Assembly (NCBI GenBank): GCA_964575895.1
Contig: CAZNTE010000003.1
Location: 1 to 64,000 of the forward strand
DNA length: 64,000 nt
Source of the DNA: Gudongella sp964575895
Lineage (GTDB): Bacteria; Bacillota; Clostridia; Tissierellales; Tissierellaceae
Direction: 5' to 3'
A program made the position numbers and the translations under genes. The notes under the pieces were generated by a model. The model worked only from the letters and a program-made list of their open reading frames with translations, was not told the DNA's origin and searched no databases. This document shows positions 42,977 to 52,389 of the stretch, one piece after another; position 1 is the stretch's first letter, and each line of letters begins with the position of its first letter.

Positions 42977-44791
42977 ATGGGCAAGACTTCAAAAAAAGTT
43001 ATGAAGAAAGACTTAAAATATGATCTATTATTAGCTCTACCTTTGGTATTAGTAGTAACAATAGTACCTTTGATTGTATATCTTAAGGTAATTCCCGTAG
43101 AAGGACCTAGTAGAGTTTTTACCAATGGAAATGATAACTTAGACTTTTTCTCGTATTATAAGATGATATGGCTACTTATATTTACTGGTATGGGATTTGT
43201 TATCTATATGAGTAAACTTCTTTTTACCAATACAGTTACTATTAGGAAAGACAAGGTTTATTATCCTGTAGCAGCTTATCTATTATTAGCTATAGTATCT
43301 ACTATTTTTGCAACCCATAGAGATGTTGCCCTAATTGGCTTTGTGGATAGGTATGAGGGATTGTATGCAATTATTGCATATGTTACCTTATTTTTCTTGG
43401 GATTTAATGTCATAGATAATGAAAAACAGCTTAAACCCATAATTATTGGATTAGGTATTTCAGCCCTAGTCATGTCAGCATTAGGTGTTACTCAGTTCAT
43501 GGGTAATGACTTCCTTATGACTGACTTTGGAAAAAAATTAATCCTTCCAGCACAATACGAACATATTGCTGATGAGCTTAAATTTACCTTTGAATCCAGT
43601 AAACATGTTTATGGAACTCTATATAACATAAACTATGTTGGTGTATACATGAGCTTTATATTCGCCCTATTTACTACAATGTTCATCCTAATCAAGGAAT
43701 GGTACTACAAGATATTCTTTCTTCTTGTATCAGCATCATCTTTACTAATGCTATTAGGCTCAAGGTCAAGAGCTGGTATGTTTAGTATTGTCGTTTATGG
43801 ACTAGTCTCTTTAGTCTTCTTTAGACATTTCTTATTAAAACACTGGAAAGCTTTTGTAGTGATTTTAGCCATCTCTGGTGGTGTTTTCTATTGGTATAAC
43901 GATTACCGTGAAGGGTTGATAATAAACTCCTTAAAAGCTGGTATAGAGTCTCTAAAAGCTACTAAGGAATATGACTTTCAAGATATAGTATTGGATGGTA
44001 GTAATGCTACGATAGTATTTGATACTTATTCCTTGAGACTATCATATGAGAATAATGAGATTACCTTCTACGATGAGAATAACCAAGTTCTTGAAGTAGA
44101 ATTCAAAGACAATATTTTTAAAACATTAAAGGAACCATATAATAAGCACACCTTTGAGTTACAAAGGCTAGATTCTCTACCAGTTCTTAAATCAAGACTT
44201 ACAACCTCCACAGGACGGCATTTCGTGAGTTTTGTTATCGATCCCAATAGCGAATTAAAGGTACTGGGGTATTCGCTGGAATTAATTGACGATATCAAAG
44301 CTCCTTATATAGGATTTGAAGGAAGAGAATCCCTTGCATCAAATAGAGGCTATATTTGGTCCAGAACTTTACCCATGTTAAAGGATAATATAGTAATAGG
44401 TCAAGGACCGGATACTTACGCACTCCATTTTCCAAACAATGATTATGTAGGCAAGATGAGAGGCTTAAATATTAATACATTGGTAGATAAGCCACATAAT
44501 TTGTACATGCAGATGGGCATTAATACAGGGTTGTTATCATTACTATCATTTATAATAATAATTATATTATATGTGGGTTCTAGTTTTAAAGCTTACTTTA
44601 ATAAGAGGAACTATGATACATTTTTAGAAGCAATAGGTGTTTCAATTCTCCTTTCAGTTTTAGTATTCTTATTTACTGGATTCTCAAATGACAGTTTGAT
44701 CTCAGTAACTCCATTGATTTGGTTATTACTAGGAGTTGGATTTATGATAAATAATAAGATTCTTCCGGATAAAAAGATTTCTAGCAACTAA
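42977..44791 (+). CDS. O-antigen ligase / polymerase-like membrane protein
   Basis: A 604-residue membrane protein. N-terminal helices run from about 17 to 300 (including TIFATHRDVALIGFVDRYEGLYAI). The Wzy/WaaL signature GSRSRAGMFSIVVYG lies near 255. An extracytoplasmic region of about 140 residues (about 315-460) holds beta-rich sequence, then DKPHNLYMQMGINTGLLSLL near 510 and further helices. Family members polymerise or ligate lipid-linked glycans. In this Gram-positive setting it may build or attach the secondary wall polymer that SLH domains bind, or glycosylate surface proteins. That is inferred from context. Confidence 0.82.
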   Translation: MGKTSKKVMKKDLKYDLLLALPLVLVVTIVPLIVYLKVIPVEGPSRVFTNGNDNLDFFSYYKMIWLLIFTGMGFVIYMSKLLFTNTVTIRKDKVYYPVAAYLLLAIVSTIFATHRDVALIGFVDRYEGLYAIIAYVTLFFLGFNVIDNEKQLKPIIIGLGISALVMSALGVTQFMGNDFLMTDFGKKLILPAQYEHIADELKFTFESSKHVYGTLYNINYVGVYMSFIFALFTTMFILIKEWYYKIFFLLVSASSLLMLLGSRSRAGMFSIVVYGLVSLVFFRHFLLKHWKAFVVILAISGGVFYWYNDYREGLIINSLKAGIESLKATKEYDFQDIVLDGSNATIVFDTYSLRLSYENNEITFYDENNQVLEVEFKDNIFKTLKEPYNKHTFELQRLDSLPVLKSRLTTSTGRHFVSFVIDPNSELKVLGYSLELIDDIKAPYIGFEGRESLASNRGYIWSRTLPMLKDNIVIGQGPDTYALHFPNNDYVGKMRGLNINTLVDKPHNLYMQMGINTGLLSLLSFIIIIILYVGSSFKAYFNKRNYDTFLEAIGVSILLSVLVFLFTGFSNDSLISVTPLIWLLLGVGFMINNKILPDKKISSN

Positions 44792-44829
44792 TATATACTC
44801 AATTTAACTAATTAAATTCTATAATATTT

Positions 44830-44866
44830 GGTGTTGGTGAATAATAACCAGCACCTTTTATTTTTC
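44830..44866 (+). terminator. terminator of the O-antigen-ligase-like gene
   Basis: GGTGTTGGT and ACCAGCACC pair with one G-U, followed by TTTTATTTTTC. Confidence 0.8.
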
Positions 44867-45033
44867 AAAAAAAGATGAGACAAATAAATTATTCTTAACT
44901 TAAGAAACAAAGATACTTCTGTAGGCAACGTAATTCTACCTTCACTCTTATGACTGATATTGTTGAAAAAAACTGCTTTATCTCTTCTAATACTTATCTT
45001 TCTATTGCTCTTAATGCTAAGGATAAGATTCCT

Positions 45034-45907
45034 TAATGAGGATATTGCTAAGAATCACAATGTTTCTCATTCTACTGTTAACAGGATCATTTATAGTTTC
45101 TACTTATACTACAAACCTAAGTTTAACTTTTTACCTAAACATCTTTGCTTTGATGAGTTTAAATCTGTCAAAGCTTCTGATGGAGCTATGTCCTTTATTT
45201 TCTGTGATTATGATTCTGGTAGGATTGTTGATTTTGTTGAAGATAGAAGACTCTTTGTTCTTAGAAACTGCTTTCAAAAGTATTCTAATGCTATCAGAAG
45301 GTCTGTTAAGACTATTATTATCGATATGTATAGCCATCTAGCACTTATATATCTTTGATTAATGAAGTCTTTCCAGAGGCTAAAATCATTATTGATAAGT
45401 TCCATATTATCCAACTTTTTAGCAAAGCTCTTAACAAAACAAGAATTAGGATTATGAATTTGGATAACAATAATGAAGGTAAAAACTACAACAAGCTCAA
45501 AAAGTATTGGAAATTAATTTTTAAGAATAAATCTAAAGTTAACTACTCTACATATTGTAAATAATAAACTGAAAATGATCAAAAAAGGAGGTGCGGACGT
45601 TTTTTTGGACCTCAATAAGCCAATCCTAAACTCCTCCTATTCTAAATTAAGTCCAGGATTTTGTCCGCACCTCCAAATGTGGATTTTTTGATTGACATTT
45701 ACAATGAAGACCTAAATTTAGTCATTTATTAAGCACAAGGACTACATAAAGTACTCTTTAACATACGATTATACTAATGGTATTTTAGAAGGAATTAACA
45801 ATATTACTAAAGTTATTAAGAGGATAGCATTTGGTTATCGTAGGTCTTTATATTTTAAGAACAAAATCCTTATTACCCATAATTTAGCAGTTGTAAAGGC
45901 ATCTTAA
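45034..45907 (+). pseudogene. ISL3-family transposase remnant, interrupted
   Basis: Plus-strand pieces read as ISL3 transposase: DIAKNHNVSHSTVNRIIYSF (helix-turn-helix), LCFDEFKSVKASDGAMSFIF (first DDE aspartate), then after a frameshift near 45350 FPEAKIIIDKFHIIQLF (second aspartate), a stop near 45565, and finally YTNGILEGINNITKVIKRIA ending HNLAVVKAS at 45907. The stretch in between is partly missing and contains an 88-base stem-loop (45587-45674). The N-terminal zinc-finger part is absent. The element is dead. Confidence 0.85.
45587..45674. repeat. 88-bp inverted-repeat element inside the ISL3 relic
   Basis: It starts GGAGGTGCGGAC and ends with its exact reverse complement GTCCGCACCTCC. 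Interrupted pairing extends outward: AAAATGATCAAAAAA on the left against TTTTTTGAT, TGA, CATTT on the right. The inside holds another GGAC/GTCC pair and no gene. It looks like a MITE or folded insertion. No clear target duplication is visible. Confidence 0.6.
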
Positions 45908-45978
45908 GTTTAATACTTGCATTGGAGGATTTATTCTATAGATATTATATGATCTTAATATATACATACAAAAAAATG

Positions 45979-46125
45979 CTATAATCCTTTAAGCCGTCTT
46001 AAATTAGCCTTCTTAAGTGCATAATAATCTTTAACTGTTTCAAAGTTAATAATTTTATCATCACTTGCTAATAATGTCCAATTTGAAAAAGACTTGGGAT
46101 TATTAGTTAATAATGTTCCCAAGTC
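45979..46125 (-). other. possible gene tail and hairpin, unassigned
   Basis: A minus-strand frame of about 37 codons (DDKIINFETVKDYYALKKAN, ending RRLKGL) looks protein-like but has no start or upstream continuation. Next to it GACTTGGGA (46091-46099) and TCCCAAGTC (46117-46125) form a hairpin without a T-run. This may be the tail of a lost gene. The rest of 45908-46215 shows nothing. Confidence 0.25.
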
Positions 46126-46209
46126 TCAGGTTATACTTTATCAAGTTTGTCTAGTTTCTCTAATTGAATTATTCTCAACCAACACTATTTTACAAAGAAC
46201 CTAAAACCC

Positions 46210-46242
46210 AAACAAAGAAAAGAGCCTCAAGGGCTCTTTTCA
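46210..46242 (-). terminator. terminator of the 941-residue S-layer protein gene
   Basis: GAAAAGAGCC and GGCTCTTTTC form the stem, followed on the minus strand by TTTGTTTGG, 20 bases after the stop codon. Confidence 0.85.
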
Positions 46243-46261
46243 ATTATATTATTATGCTTGT

Positions 46262-49087
46262 TTATTTCGCCATACCTACTGTGAATTCAACAGTTGCTGT
46301 AACTCCACTTGCATACTTGTAAGTTGCAGTGAATTTATCTCCTAACTTAACTCCTGATATTGCAGCAGTGTTTAGTCCATTTGCTGTAACAGTAAATGTT
46401 GATCCACTAACTTTAGCTACATTAGTAATAGTAACTGTTGGGTTCTCAGAATAAGCTACTCCATATTGGTCTTTAACTGTATCAATTACACTTGTTAAGT
46501 TTAGATATGTTATAGCTCCAGCTGTTGTTGGGTTAATTACAGCCTTACCAGCTTCTACTACATCAGTATCTAAATTAACAGTAGTAGCTTTTGGAGTCTT
46601 ATTAGAAATTAATAGTTCTTTTTCTATTATCTCTAATGCTGCACCTGTTGCTCTTTCATTTATTGTTACTAAAACAGAAACTTTTATATCTGCATAATTA
46701 GTTCCAGTTCCGAAATCTGCATCTAATAAACCATTATTTGATATAACTCCTGCAGCTGATACTGTCACTTTTGCATTGTTAAGAACTACAGAGTAATCTG
46801 CTGAAGGTAATAAAACCTTAGTTCCATTTGATAACACTCCATAAACTTTTACTGTTTTGTTGTACTTAACATCTGTTGCCGCTCCAGAACCATCAACATA
46901 CATTGTACCTAAATCTGAAACTTCAAAATCAACGTATGCTGATTGAGCTACTCTCGTAAAAGTTACAGTTTTTGCACTAGTCTCATCAGTATCACCATTC
47001 AAAACAAACTTAACTGATTGAGTAGTAGCAGTTCCGCCAACATTAGCTGTCATTGTAAATGATTGGGTTGCTAATAATGGAGACGTAATTGAACTAGTAA
47101 AGGCACTATCTGTTGTTGTTACAAGCACTCCTAAAGTTGGGTATGAAGTCATCGCTCTACCGTATTGGTCGTTAATTACTATATCAGTATTATTAACAGT
47201 AAGAACATTTCCTTCAGCTACACTTGTTACAACAGCTGGTTTTAATCCAATAATAGATGTTGCTACTGCATTAGGTTTAACAGTTAACATTACATTAGAG
47301 AAATTGCCACCTGTTACAACTGATGTCAAATATACTAATGCATCTGTTGTGTTAGTATTTGATGCAGTAGTATATTTAAGCTTAGCACTACCATCATTTT
47401 GCTCTTCAAATACTAATCCAGGAGTAAGTGTTAATAAACTATTTGCATTTAATTTGCTAAATGCTGTCATTTGATTGCCATATTGATCTACAGCAACAAA
47501 TGGGATTACAACTGTTTCTCCACCAGCTACCATTTTTTCTGGAGCTGATAAAGTGAAACTCTTTAATGTAGCAAGAGCATCAGCTTCTATTGTATAAGTT
47601 GATATTTTTCCAGTTACATTTGATATAGCTTGAACAGTAACTGTTCCACCTGCATTTACGTTTCCACCTGGCTTAAGCGCAACTGCTTGATATGTTACAT
47701 TACTTATTGTAATTGTATCACTACCTGCAGGTGTAAGAGTTGATGGCTTAACGAATGTAGAATCTACAAATAGTGGATTACTAGAAGTAAATACTAATTG
47801 GCTAAATGTAGGATTACTCATTACGTTACCATATTGATCTTTAACTTGATATAATAAATAATATTTACCTGCTGCAAATCCAGCTGGTAGTGGTGCTAAT
47901 TTAGCATCATCTACACTATATACTCCAGCAAATACAACTTCATTAGATTGAGCTGGTAAAACAACTTCTACTGAACCATTAAATACTGTTCCTGAAGCAG
48001 CATGTACTCCTGTTAAATAAACAACATTTCCAGGGATAAAATTAGCTGTTGCTGATTCTATTGTCAATACATTGCCAACTCCAACATTAACAAGTTTACC
48101 AGTTGAAGCTGTCCAGTTGATAGTACCAAAGCTAGTCATTTTCTCACCATATTGGTTTAATACCTCAAAACCAACAGTTGCATATGCACTACCTGTAGCA
48201 GTCATTGGTGCTTTATCTGATAACAAATTGATAGTTGCTACTCTCTCATTAGTTACAGTTACTGTAGCCTCTAAAACCTCTTCAGCTACTCCACTAACTT
48301 TAACTGTATAATCTCCAGCAGTTAAATTAGTAGTTGTAGTAATAACTGCTGATTTTCCATCTTCAGCCATAACAGCTGAGTCAAAATTAACAACAATACT
48401 ACCTTTGTTTATAGCAAATGTTGCTCCTTCAACTGCTTTGTTGAATGTTACAGTTAATTTCTTAGCTCCAGTCGCTTCTACTTCCATAGCTACTACTGGC
48501 ATTTCTACTCCTAGCTCTTCGGCAAGAGTTTTTCCGCCTTCAGCCATTTCAGTTCCTAATGCTAAATAAACCATAACAGCCATGTCGCCTCTTAATAATT
48601 TACCAGTTTTGTCAACTGTTAAGCCTTCTAATAATCCTAATTCTGTTGCATCTTCGAATGCAGTTTCCCAAGAATCATCGCCTACTTCTGCATATCCTAA
48701 TGCTCTTAATAATACTAGAGCAAAATCGTTAGCAGATATAGTTTCTCCAAATCCAAATCTTAGATTTGAATGTCCTTGATAATATCCTGCTTCTTGTGCC
48801 CATGCTAAAAAGCTAACATAGTATGGGTTCTCTGGAAGATCTGTCCAAGTTGGAGCACCTTCCCAAGCTTCTGCTGCTGCTTCTAATCCTAGAAGTCTAG
48901 CTAGCATTACTACTGAATCTTCTCTCTTAAGTTCTTGAGCAAGCATTAAATCACCTGCTGTGTTTCCCTTAAGAACTCCCATTTCTTCTAAGAAAGCTGC
49001 CTGCTCAGCCGCTGTGTCAGCAGCAAATACAGGAATTGTTCCTAGAAGCATTACTAAAGCTAACACCAATGATAGGGTTCTCTTCAT
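46262..49087 (-). CDS. probable main S-layer protein (SLH-like plus Ig-like domains)
   Basis: 941 residues. The signal peptide spans about 1-22. Three SLH-like repeats (about 25-195) include FLEEMGVLKGNTAGDLML, LAWAQEAGYYQGHSNLRFG and TELGLLEGLTVDKTGKLLRG. The rest is low in charge, rich in Thr/Val/Ala and made of repeated Ig-like units, each carrying YGxxMTxF/Y motifs (QYGEKMTSFG, QYGNVMSN, QYGNQMTAFS, QYGRAMTSYP). There is no cysteine-rich or LPXTG part. A near-consensus promoter, a 5' leader hairpin and a strong AAGGAGG suggest very high expression, as for an S-layer structural protein. It is related at its N-terminus to the protein at 39117. Confidence 0.92.
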   Translation of the reverse strand: MKRTLSLVLALVMLLGTIPVFAADTAAEQAAFLEEMGVLKGNTAGDLMLAQELKREDSVVMLARLLGLEAAAEAWEGAPTWTDLPENPYYVSFLAWAQEAGYYQGHSNLRFGFGETISANDFALVLLRALGYAEVGDDSWETAFEDATELGLLEGLTVDKTGKLLRGDMAVMVYLALGTEMAEGGKTLAEELGVEMPVVAMEVEATGAKKLTVTFNKAVEGATFAINKGSIVVNFDSAVMAEDGKSAVITTTTNLTAGDYTVKVSGVAEEVLEATVTVTNERVATINLLSDKAPMTATGSAYATVGFEVLNQYGEKMTSFGTINWTASTGKLVNVGVGNVLTIESATANFIPGNVVYLTGVHAASGTVFNGSVEVVLPAQSNEVVFAGVYSVDDAKLAPLPAGFAAGKYYLLYQVKDQYGNVMSNPTFSQLVFTSSNPLFVDSTFVKPSTLTPAGSDTITISNVTYQAVALKPGGNVNAGGTVTVQAISNVTGKISTYTIEADALATLKSFTLSAPEKMVAGGETVVIPFVAVDQYGNQMTAFSKLNANSLLTLTPGLVFEEQNDGSAKLKYTTASNTNTTDALVYLTSVVTGGNFSNVMLTVKPNAVATSIIGLKPAVVTSVAEGNVLTVNNTDIVINDQYGRAMTSYPTLGVLVTTTDSAFTSSITSPLLATQSFTMTANVGGTATTQSVKFVLNGDTDETSAKTVTFTRVAQSAYVDFEVSDLGTMYVDGSGAATDVKYNKTVKVYGVLSNGTKVLLPSADYSVVLNNAKVTVSAAGVISNNGLLDADFGTGTNYADIKVSVLVTINERATGAALEIIEKELLISNKTPKATTVNLDTDVVEAGKAVINPTTAGAITYLNLTSVIDTVKDQYGVAYSENPTVTITNVAKVSGSTFTVTANGLNTAAISGVKLGDKFTATYKYASGVTATVEFTVGMAK

Positions 49088-49124
49088 GTTTGTATTACCT
49101 CCTTATAATTTTGTTTTAGTATTG

Positions 49125-49160
49125 CCTTTAAAAGCACAAATACTCGTTGCACTTTAAAGG
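49125..49160 (-). promoter_or_regulatory. 5' leader hairpin of the S-layer gene mRNA
   Basis: On the minus strand CCTTTAAAGTGCAA pairs with TTGTGCTTTTAAAGG around a short loop, with two G-U pairs and one bulge. It lies at the predicted 5' end of the transcript, well before the ribosome site, so it could protect the mRNA from decay. Confidence 0.65.
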
Positions 49161-49161
49161 T

Positions 49162-49190
49162 ATTATAACATCTAAGCCATTTGTGGTCAA
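49162..49190 (-). promoter_or_regulatory. strong sigma-A promoter of the S-layer gene
   Basis: TTGACC (49190-49185) and TATAAT (49167-49162) are exactly 17 bases apart on the minus strand. It is the closest match to consensus that I noticed in the window. Confidence 0.85.
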
Positions 49191-49326
49191 TATTATTATC
49201 CTATGTCACATGAATGTAATATAACATAAAACGGCTTATTTACGTAACTTTATTATACCTTATAAATGGACAAAGTAACATTACAAATATATTACATTTT
49301 TTAACAAAGTAAAGTGATTGCAACAA

Positions 49327-50430
49327 TTACCTATTAAAATACTCCAAAGCTTTTTCCAGCTGAACATCATAAAGATCATTATTTATTACTAAATCAGGTG
49401 ATACTCCAACACCATTTATTTTTTTCATAAAGGGACTAAAGTACTCTGCAATAGTTATTTTTAGTCCATCTCCCTTTGGGAGTTGGACTAAGCTCTGCAC
49501 ACTACCCTTGCCAAAAGTCTTTGCTCCAATTATATATCCAGCTCCCCTATCCTTGACAGCAGCGGCCACAATTTCAGATGCACTAGCTGAATTCTCATTG
49601 ACTAATACAACAAGCTTATATTTAGATTCATCAAGATATGAGTCATACCTGACTATGTTTCCACTATTATCCTTAATATTTACAATTGCTCCTTTTGGAA
49701 CAAATAGTCTTGCAATATTTATTGCCTGGTCAAGGTACCCCCCAGGATTATTTCTAAGATCTAGTACAATATCATCTATATACTTAGTATCAAAATAATT
49801 AAGAGCTCTTCTTACTTCATAAGTAGCCTCAGCTGTAAAGTCCTCTAATACAATATAACCAATTGAACCATTCATAACTTCGTATCTAACTGGGTTAATA
49901 TTAATCAATGTTCTTTCTATCCTAAATAACCTATACTTATTATCTCTCCTAATATATATATTGGTTATTGTACCTTCCTTGCCCCTTATCATTGAGGATA
50001 CTTGATCAGCATCTAAACCTTCAGTCTTCTTTAGATCAACTGCGTATATTACATCTCCTGATTTAAGCCCCGCTTTTTCTGCATTACTACCAGTAATTGT
50101 TGATGCAACTATTATTTCTCCGTTTTCTTCCTTAATATAGGCACCAATTCCAACAAAGCTACCATTCATGTTCTCCATGAACTTAGAATACTCTTCCTTT
50201 GTATAGTAGGTGGTGTATTTATCAAGGTTATTTAATAATCCCTTTATTATATTTGTCTGGTGAGTGTCAGTGCTAACATCATTAATATAGAAGTTATCAA
50301 TTATATTGATGATGTAATCTATATATTCATAATCGATTCCTGAGCTCCCCGCAAAGGCACTGGATGGTATACTAAGGATTATTATTAAAACTAAGATTAA
50401 TACAGAATGTTTAAGTCTTCCTCTAGACAT
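49327..50430 (-). CDS. S41 family C-terminal processing peptidase with PDZ domain
   Basis: About 367 residues. A signal peptide covers about 1-27. A PDZ domain (about 85-165) has GIGAYIKEENGEIIVAS and AEKAGLKSGDVI. The S41 serine protease domain has DLRNNPGGYLDQAINIA near 225, the catalytic serine in VNENSASASEIVAAA (about 282) and the lysine in GAKTFGKGSVQSL (about 306). CtpA-type enzymes trim secreted and wall proteins. ATG 50430 is used because AAAAAAGGGGAG lies just before it. A longer frame from 50463 would overlap the sulfatase gene. It is placed between two surface genes, so it may act on them. Confidence 0.92.
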   Translation of the reverse strand: MSRGRLKHSVLILVLIIILSIPSSAFAGSSGIDYEYIDYIINIIDNFYINDVSTDTHQTNIIKGLLNNLDKYTTYYTKEEYSKFMENMNGSFVGIGAYIKEENGEIIVASTITGSNAEKAGLKSGDVIYAVDLKKTEGLDADQVSSMIRGKEGTITNIYIRRDNKYRLFRIERTLININPVRYEVMNGSIGYIVLEDFTAEATYEVRRALNYFDTKYIDDIVLDLRNNPGGYLDQAINIARLFVPKGAIVNIKDNSGNIVRYDSYLDESKYKLVVLVNENSASASEIVAAAVKDRGAGYIIGAKTFGKGSVQSLVQLPKGDGLKITIAEYFSPFMKKINGVGVSPDLVINNDLYDVQLEKALEYFNR

Positions 50431-50446
50431 ATAAATCTCCCCTTTT

Positions 50447-52270
50447 TTATCTAACATATTCACGGATAATATTATTTTCTAATATATAGTTAGAAATATT
50501 GATCTCTTCTATTGCTTTTCTATTTAGTCCTCTATATTTTTCAATATCTATAGGTTCTCTAGTAGTTCTATTGAAACCTGAGCTGTGTTCAAAAACAAGA
50601 TCCTTTGAAACTACAAAAACATCCGCCTTGGATATAACAGAACCAATATGCATATAAGTTTGAGGAAATACATAATTGCTTGAAGTAGGATTATTCAAAT
50701 CCTGTCCAAATATTATTCCCTTCTCTAATTTATACCCCATTATGTTTGCAATAGTAGGATAGAAATCGATTTGACTACCTAAATTTGAATTTATTAATCC
50801 CAACTCTTCACCAGGTACATGAATCATTAGTGGAATGTTCATCATCTCATCAAAATCATACTCATAACCTAAGAAGTCAGTCATCAACTCCTTGTATTCT
50901 TCATCAGTGGATGAAATTGCAAAATGATCTCCATACAATGCAATAACAGTGTCCTCATATATCCCTTCATCCTTTAGACTTTGAATGAAGTTACCTAATT
51001 CTTTATCCACATAGTGAATTGATTGTAGATAGTCCCCTAATATAGTATCAACATGCTCTTCCAATAAGACTAAGTGCTGATCCTCTTGGGGCATATAAAA
51101 AGGAGTATGACTTGTTAAGGTTATTAAGAAGGCATAGAATGGATTATCATTTAAATTATGAAGCTCCCTAATGTAATCCAATGATTGGCTTAAGAAATCT
51201 TCATCCTTAATTCCAAAACCTGCAATATCTTCAAATTGAAAATTATCTTCTGCAATAAATCTCTCAAATCCCAAATTAACATAGGCATTATCCCTGTTCC
51301 AATATTCTCTTTCATAACCATGGAAGACCCATGATGTATATCCATTGTCCCTTAACAACCAAGGTAGTCCATAAAAAGTATTATCACCATACTGAATATA
51401 TGTTGGTTCATTCATTGAAGGATGCAAGGAGTTTTGAGAAACAAACTCAGCATCGGATGTATTTCCCCTGCCTACAAGTTGGAAATAATTATCAAAGTAT
51501 ATAGATGCACTATCATTAACTAGTCTGTTCAGATTTGGTGTGATTTCTTGACCTAAATAACTCCTATTAATAACAAAATCCTGAAGTGCTTCCACTTGAA
51601 GTACAATAAGATTCTTATCCCTACCAATTCCTGTGAACTCTCCATCCTTTAACTCTCTTCTTAGGGATATCTTCTTCACTAGATCATCAATAGTTATCCC
51701 TCTTGCTTCTACATCATAATCTCTTATTTGGCTTTTTATAATATCCTTTAAGTGATAAATATAGATATCCTGATTACTAAGAGATACAAATTGACCGGAT
51801 AATCCAGCAAATATCAAACTAAAAGATAGTAGTACCACTGAAGTTTTTAAAATTAGTTTGTTATACTTCTTTCTATATTTATCTATATTAAATTTATCTT
51901 CTTTTCTACTCTTATATAAAAAGTATAGCACAAATGGAATATCGATTATTAAGGCCATCCTCTTAAAATCTAGGAGTATTTTTAAATTGTCTCCCACAGT
52001 TTTAAGTTGTGGTATCTGCTTGATTACTGCAACAGATGTCAGATTGTGAAATTGGCCAAAGTATGTTGCATTTATGAGCATTAAAGAAGATATGAAAATA
52101 TAAAAAGCTATAATGTACTTATTGCTTTTTCTTTCATCTTTTTCATAAAGCTTTGACAGTATCATAGTGGATATTAAAAATCCAACGACTATAACTAATA
52201 CTCTATTAAATTCAACCTCAATTATATTAGTATATATAATTAACTTAATTAACATTAAAAACCCAAGCAT
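50447..52270 (-). CDS. LtaS-type sulfatase-superfamily phosphoglycerol transferase
   Basis: 607 residues. Four or five N-terminal helices (about 1-170) are followed by an extracellular alkaline-phosphatase/sulfatase domain (about 210-560): VLQVEALQDFV, the likely nucleophile threonine in GRGNTSDAEF near 268, WVFHGYEREYWNRD near 309, TSHTPFY near 383 and ALYGDHF near 440. LtaS enzymes add glycerol-phosphate units to lipoteichoic acid. No usable T-run separates it from the protease gene 17 bases downstream, so they are an operon. The relation to wall assembly fits this region. Confidence 0.9.
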   Translation of the reverse strand: MLGFLMLIKLIIYTNIIEVEFNRVLVIVVGFLISTMILSKLYEKDERKSNKYIIAFYIFISSLMLINATYFGQFHNLTSVAVIKQIPQLKTVGDNLKILLDFKRMALIIDIPFVLYFLYKSRKEDKFNIDKYRKKYNKLILKTSVVLLSFSLIFAGLSGQFVSLSNQDIYIYHLKDIIKSQIRDYDVEARGITIDDLVKKISLRRELKDGEFTGIGRDKNLIVLQVEALQDFVINRSYLGQEITPNLNRLVNDSASIYFDNYFQLVGRGNTSDAEFVSQNSLHPSMNEPTYIQYGDNTFYGLPWLLRDNGYTSWVFHGYEREYWNRDNAYVNLGFERFIAEDNFQFEDIAGFGIKDEDFLSQSLDYIRELHNLNDNPFYAFLITLTSHTPFYMPQEDQHLVLLEEHVDTILGDYLQSIHYVDKELGNFIQSLKDEGIYEDTVIALYGDHFAISSTDEEYKELMTDFLGYEYDFDEMMNIPLMIHVPGEELGLINSNLGSQIDFYPTIANIMGYKLEKGIIFGQDLNNPTSSNYVFPQTYMHIGSVISKADVFVVSKDLVFEHSSGFNRTTREPIDIEKYRGLNRKAIEEINISNYILENNIIREYVR

Positions 52271-52320
52271 TTATTTCACCACCCTATTGTAACCCTATTA
52301 TTTATCTACCCAACTGCATT

Positions 52321-52350
52321 AAAAAAGATGCACACATTTAAGTGTACACC
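52321..52350 (-). terminator. terminator of the InlB-repeat gene
   Basis: A nine-pair stem from GGTGTACAC with GTGTGCATC (two G-U) is followed on the minus strand by TTTTTTAA. Confidence 0.75.
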
Positions 52351-52389
52351 CTTTCTATACTTTGTTCAATATTTCTCAAGTATTGTAAT

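Noticed and set aside
44960..45358. An intact 132-residue gene
   Set aside because: It is the first surviving piece of a broken ISL3 transposase, joined to unrelated upstream codons. The same protein continues in other frames up to 45907.
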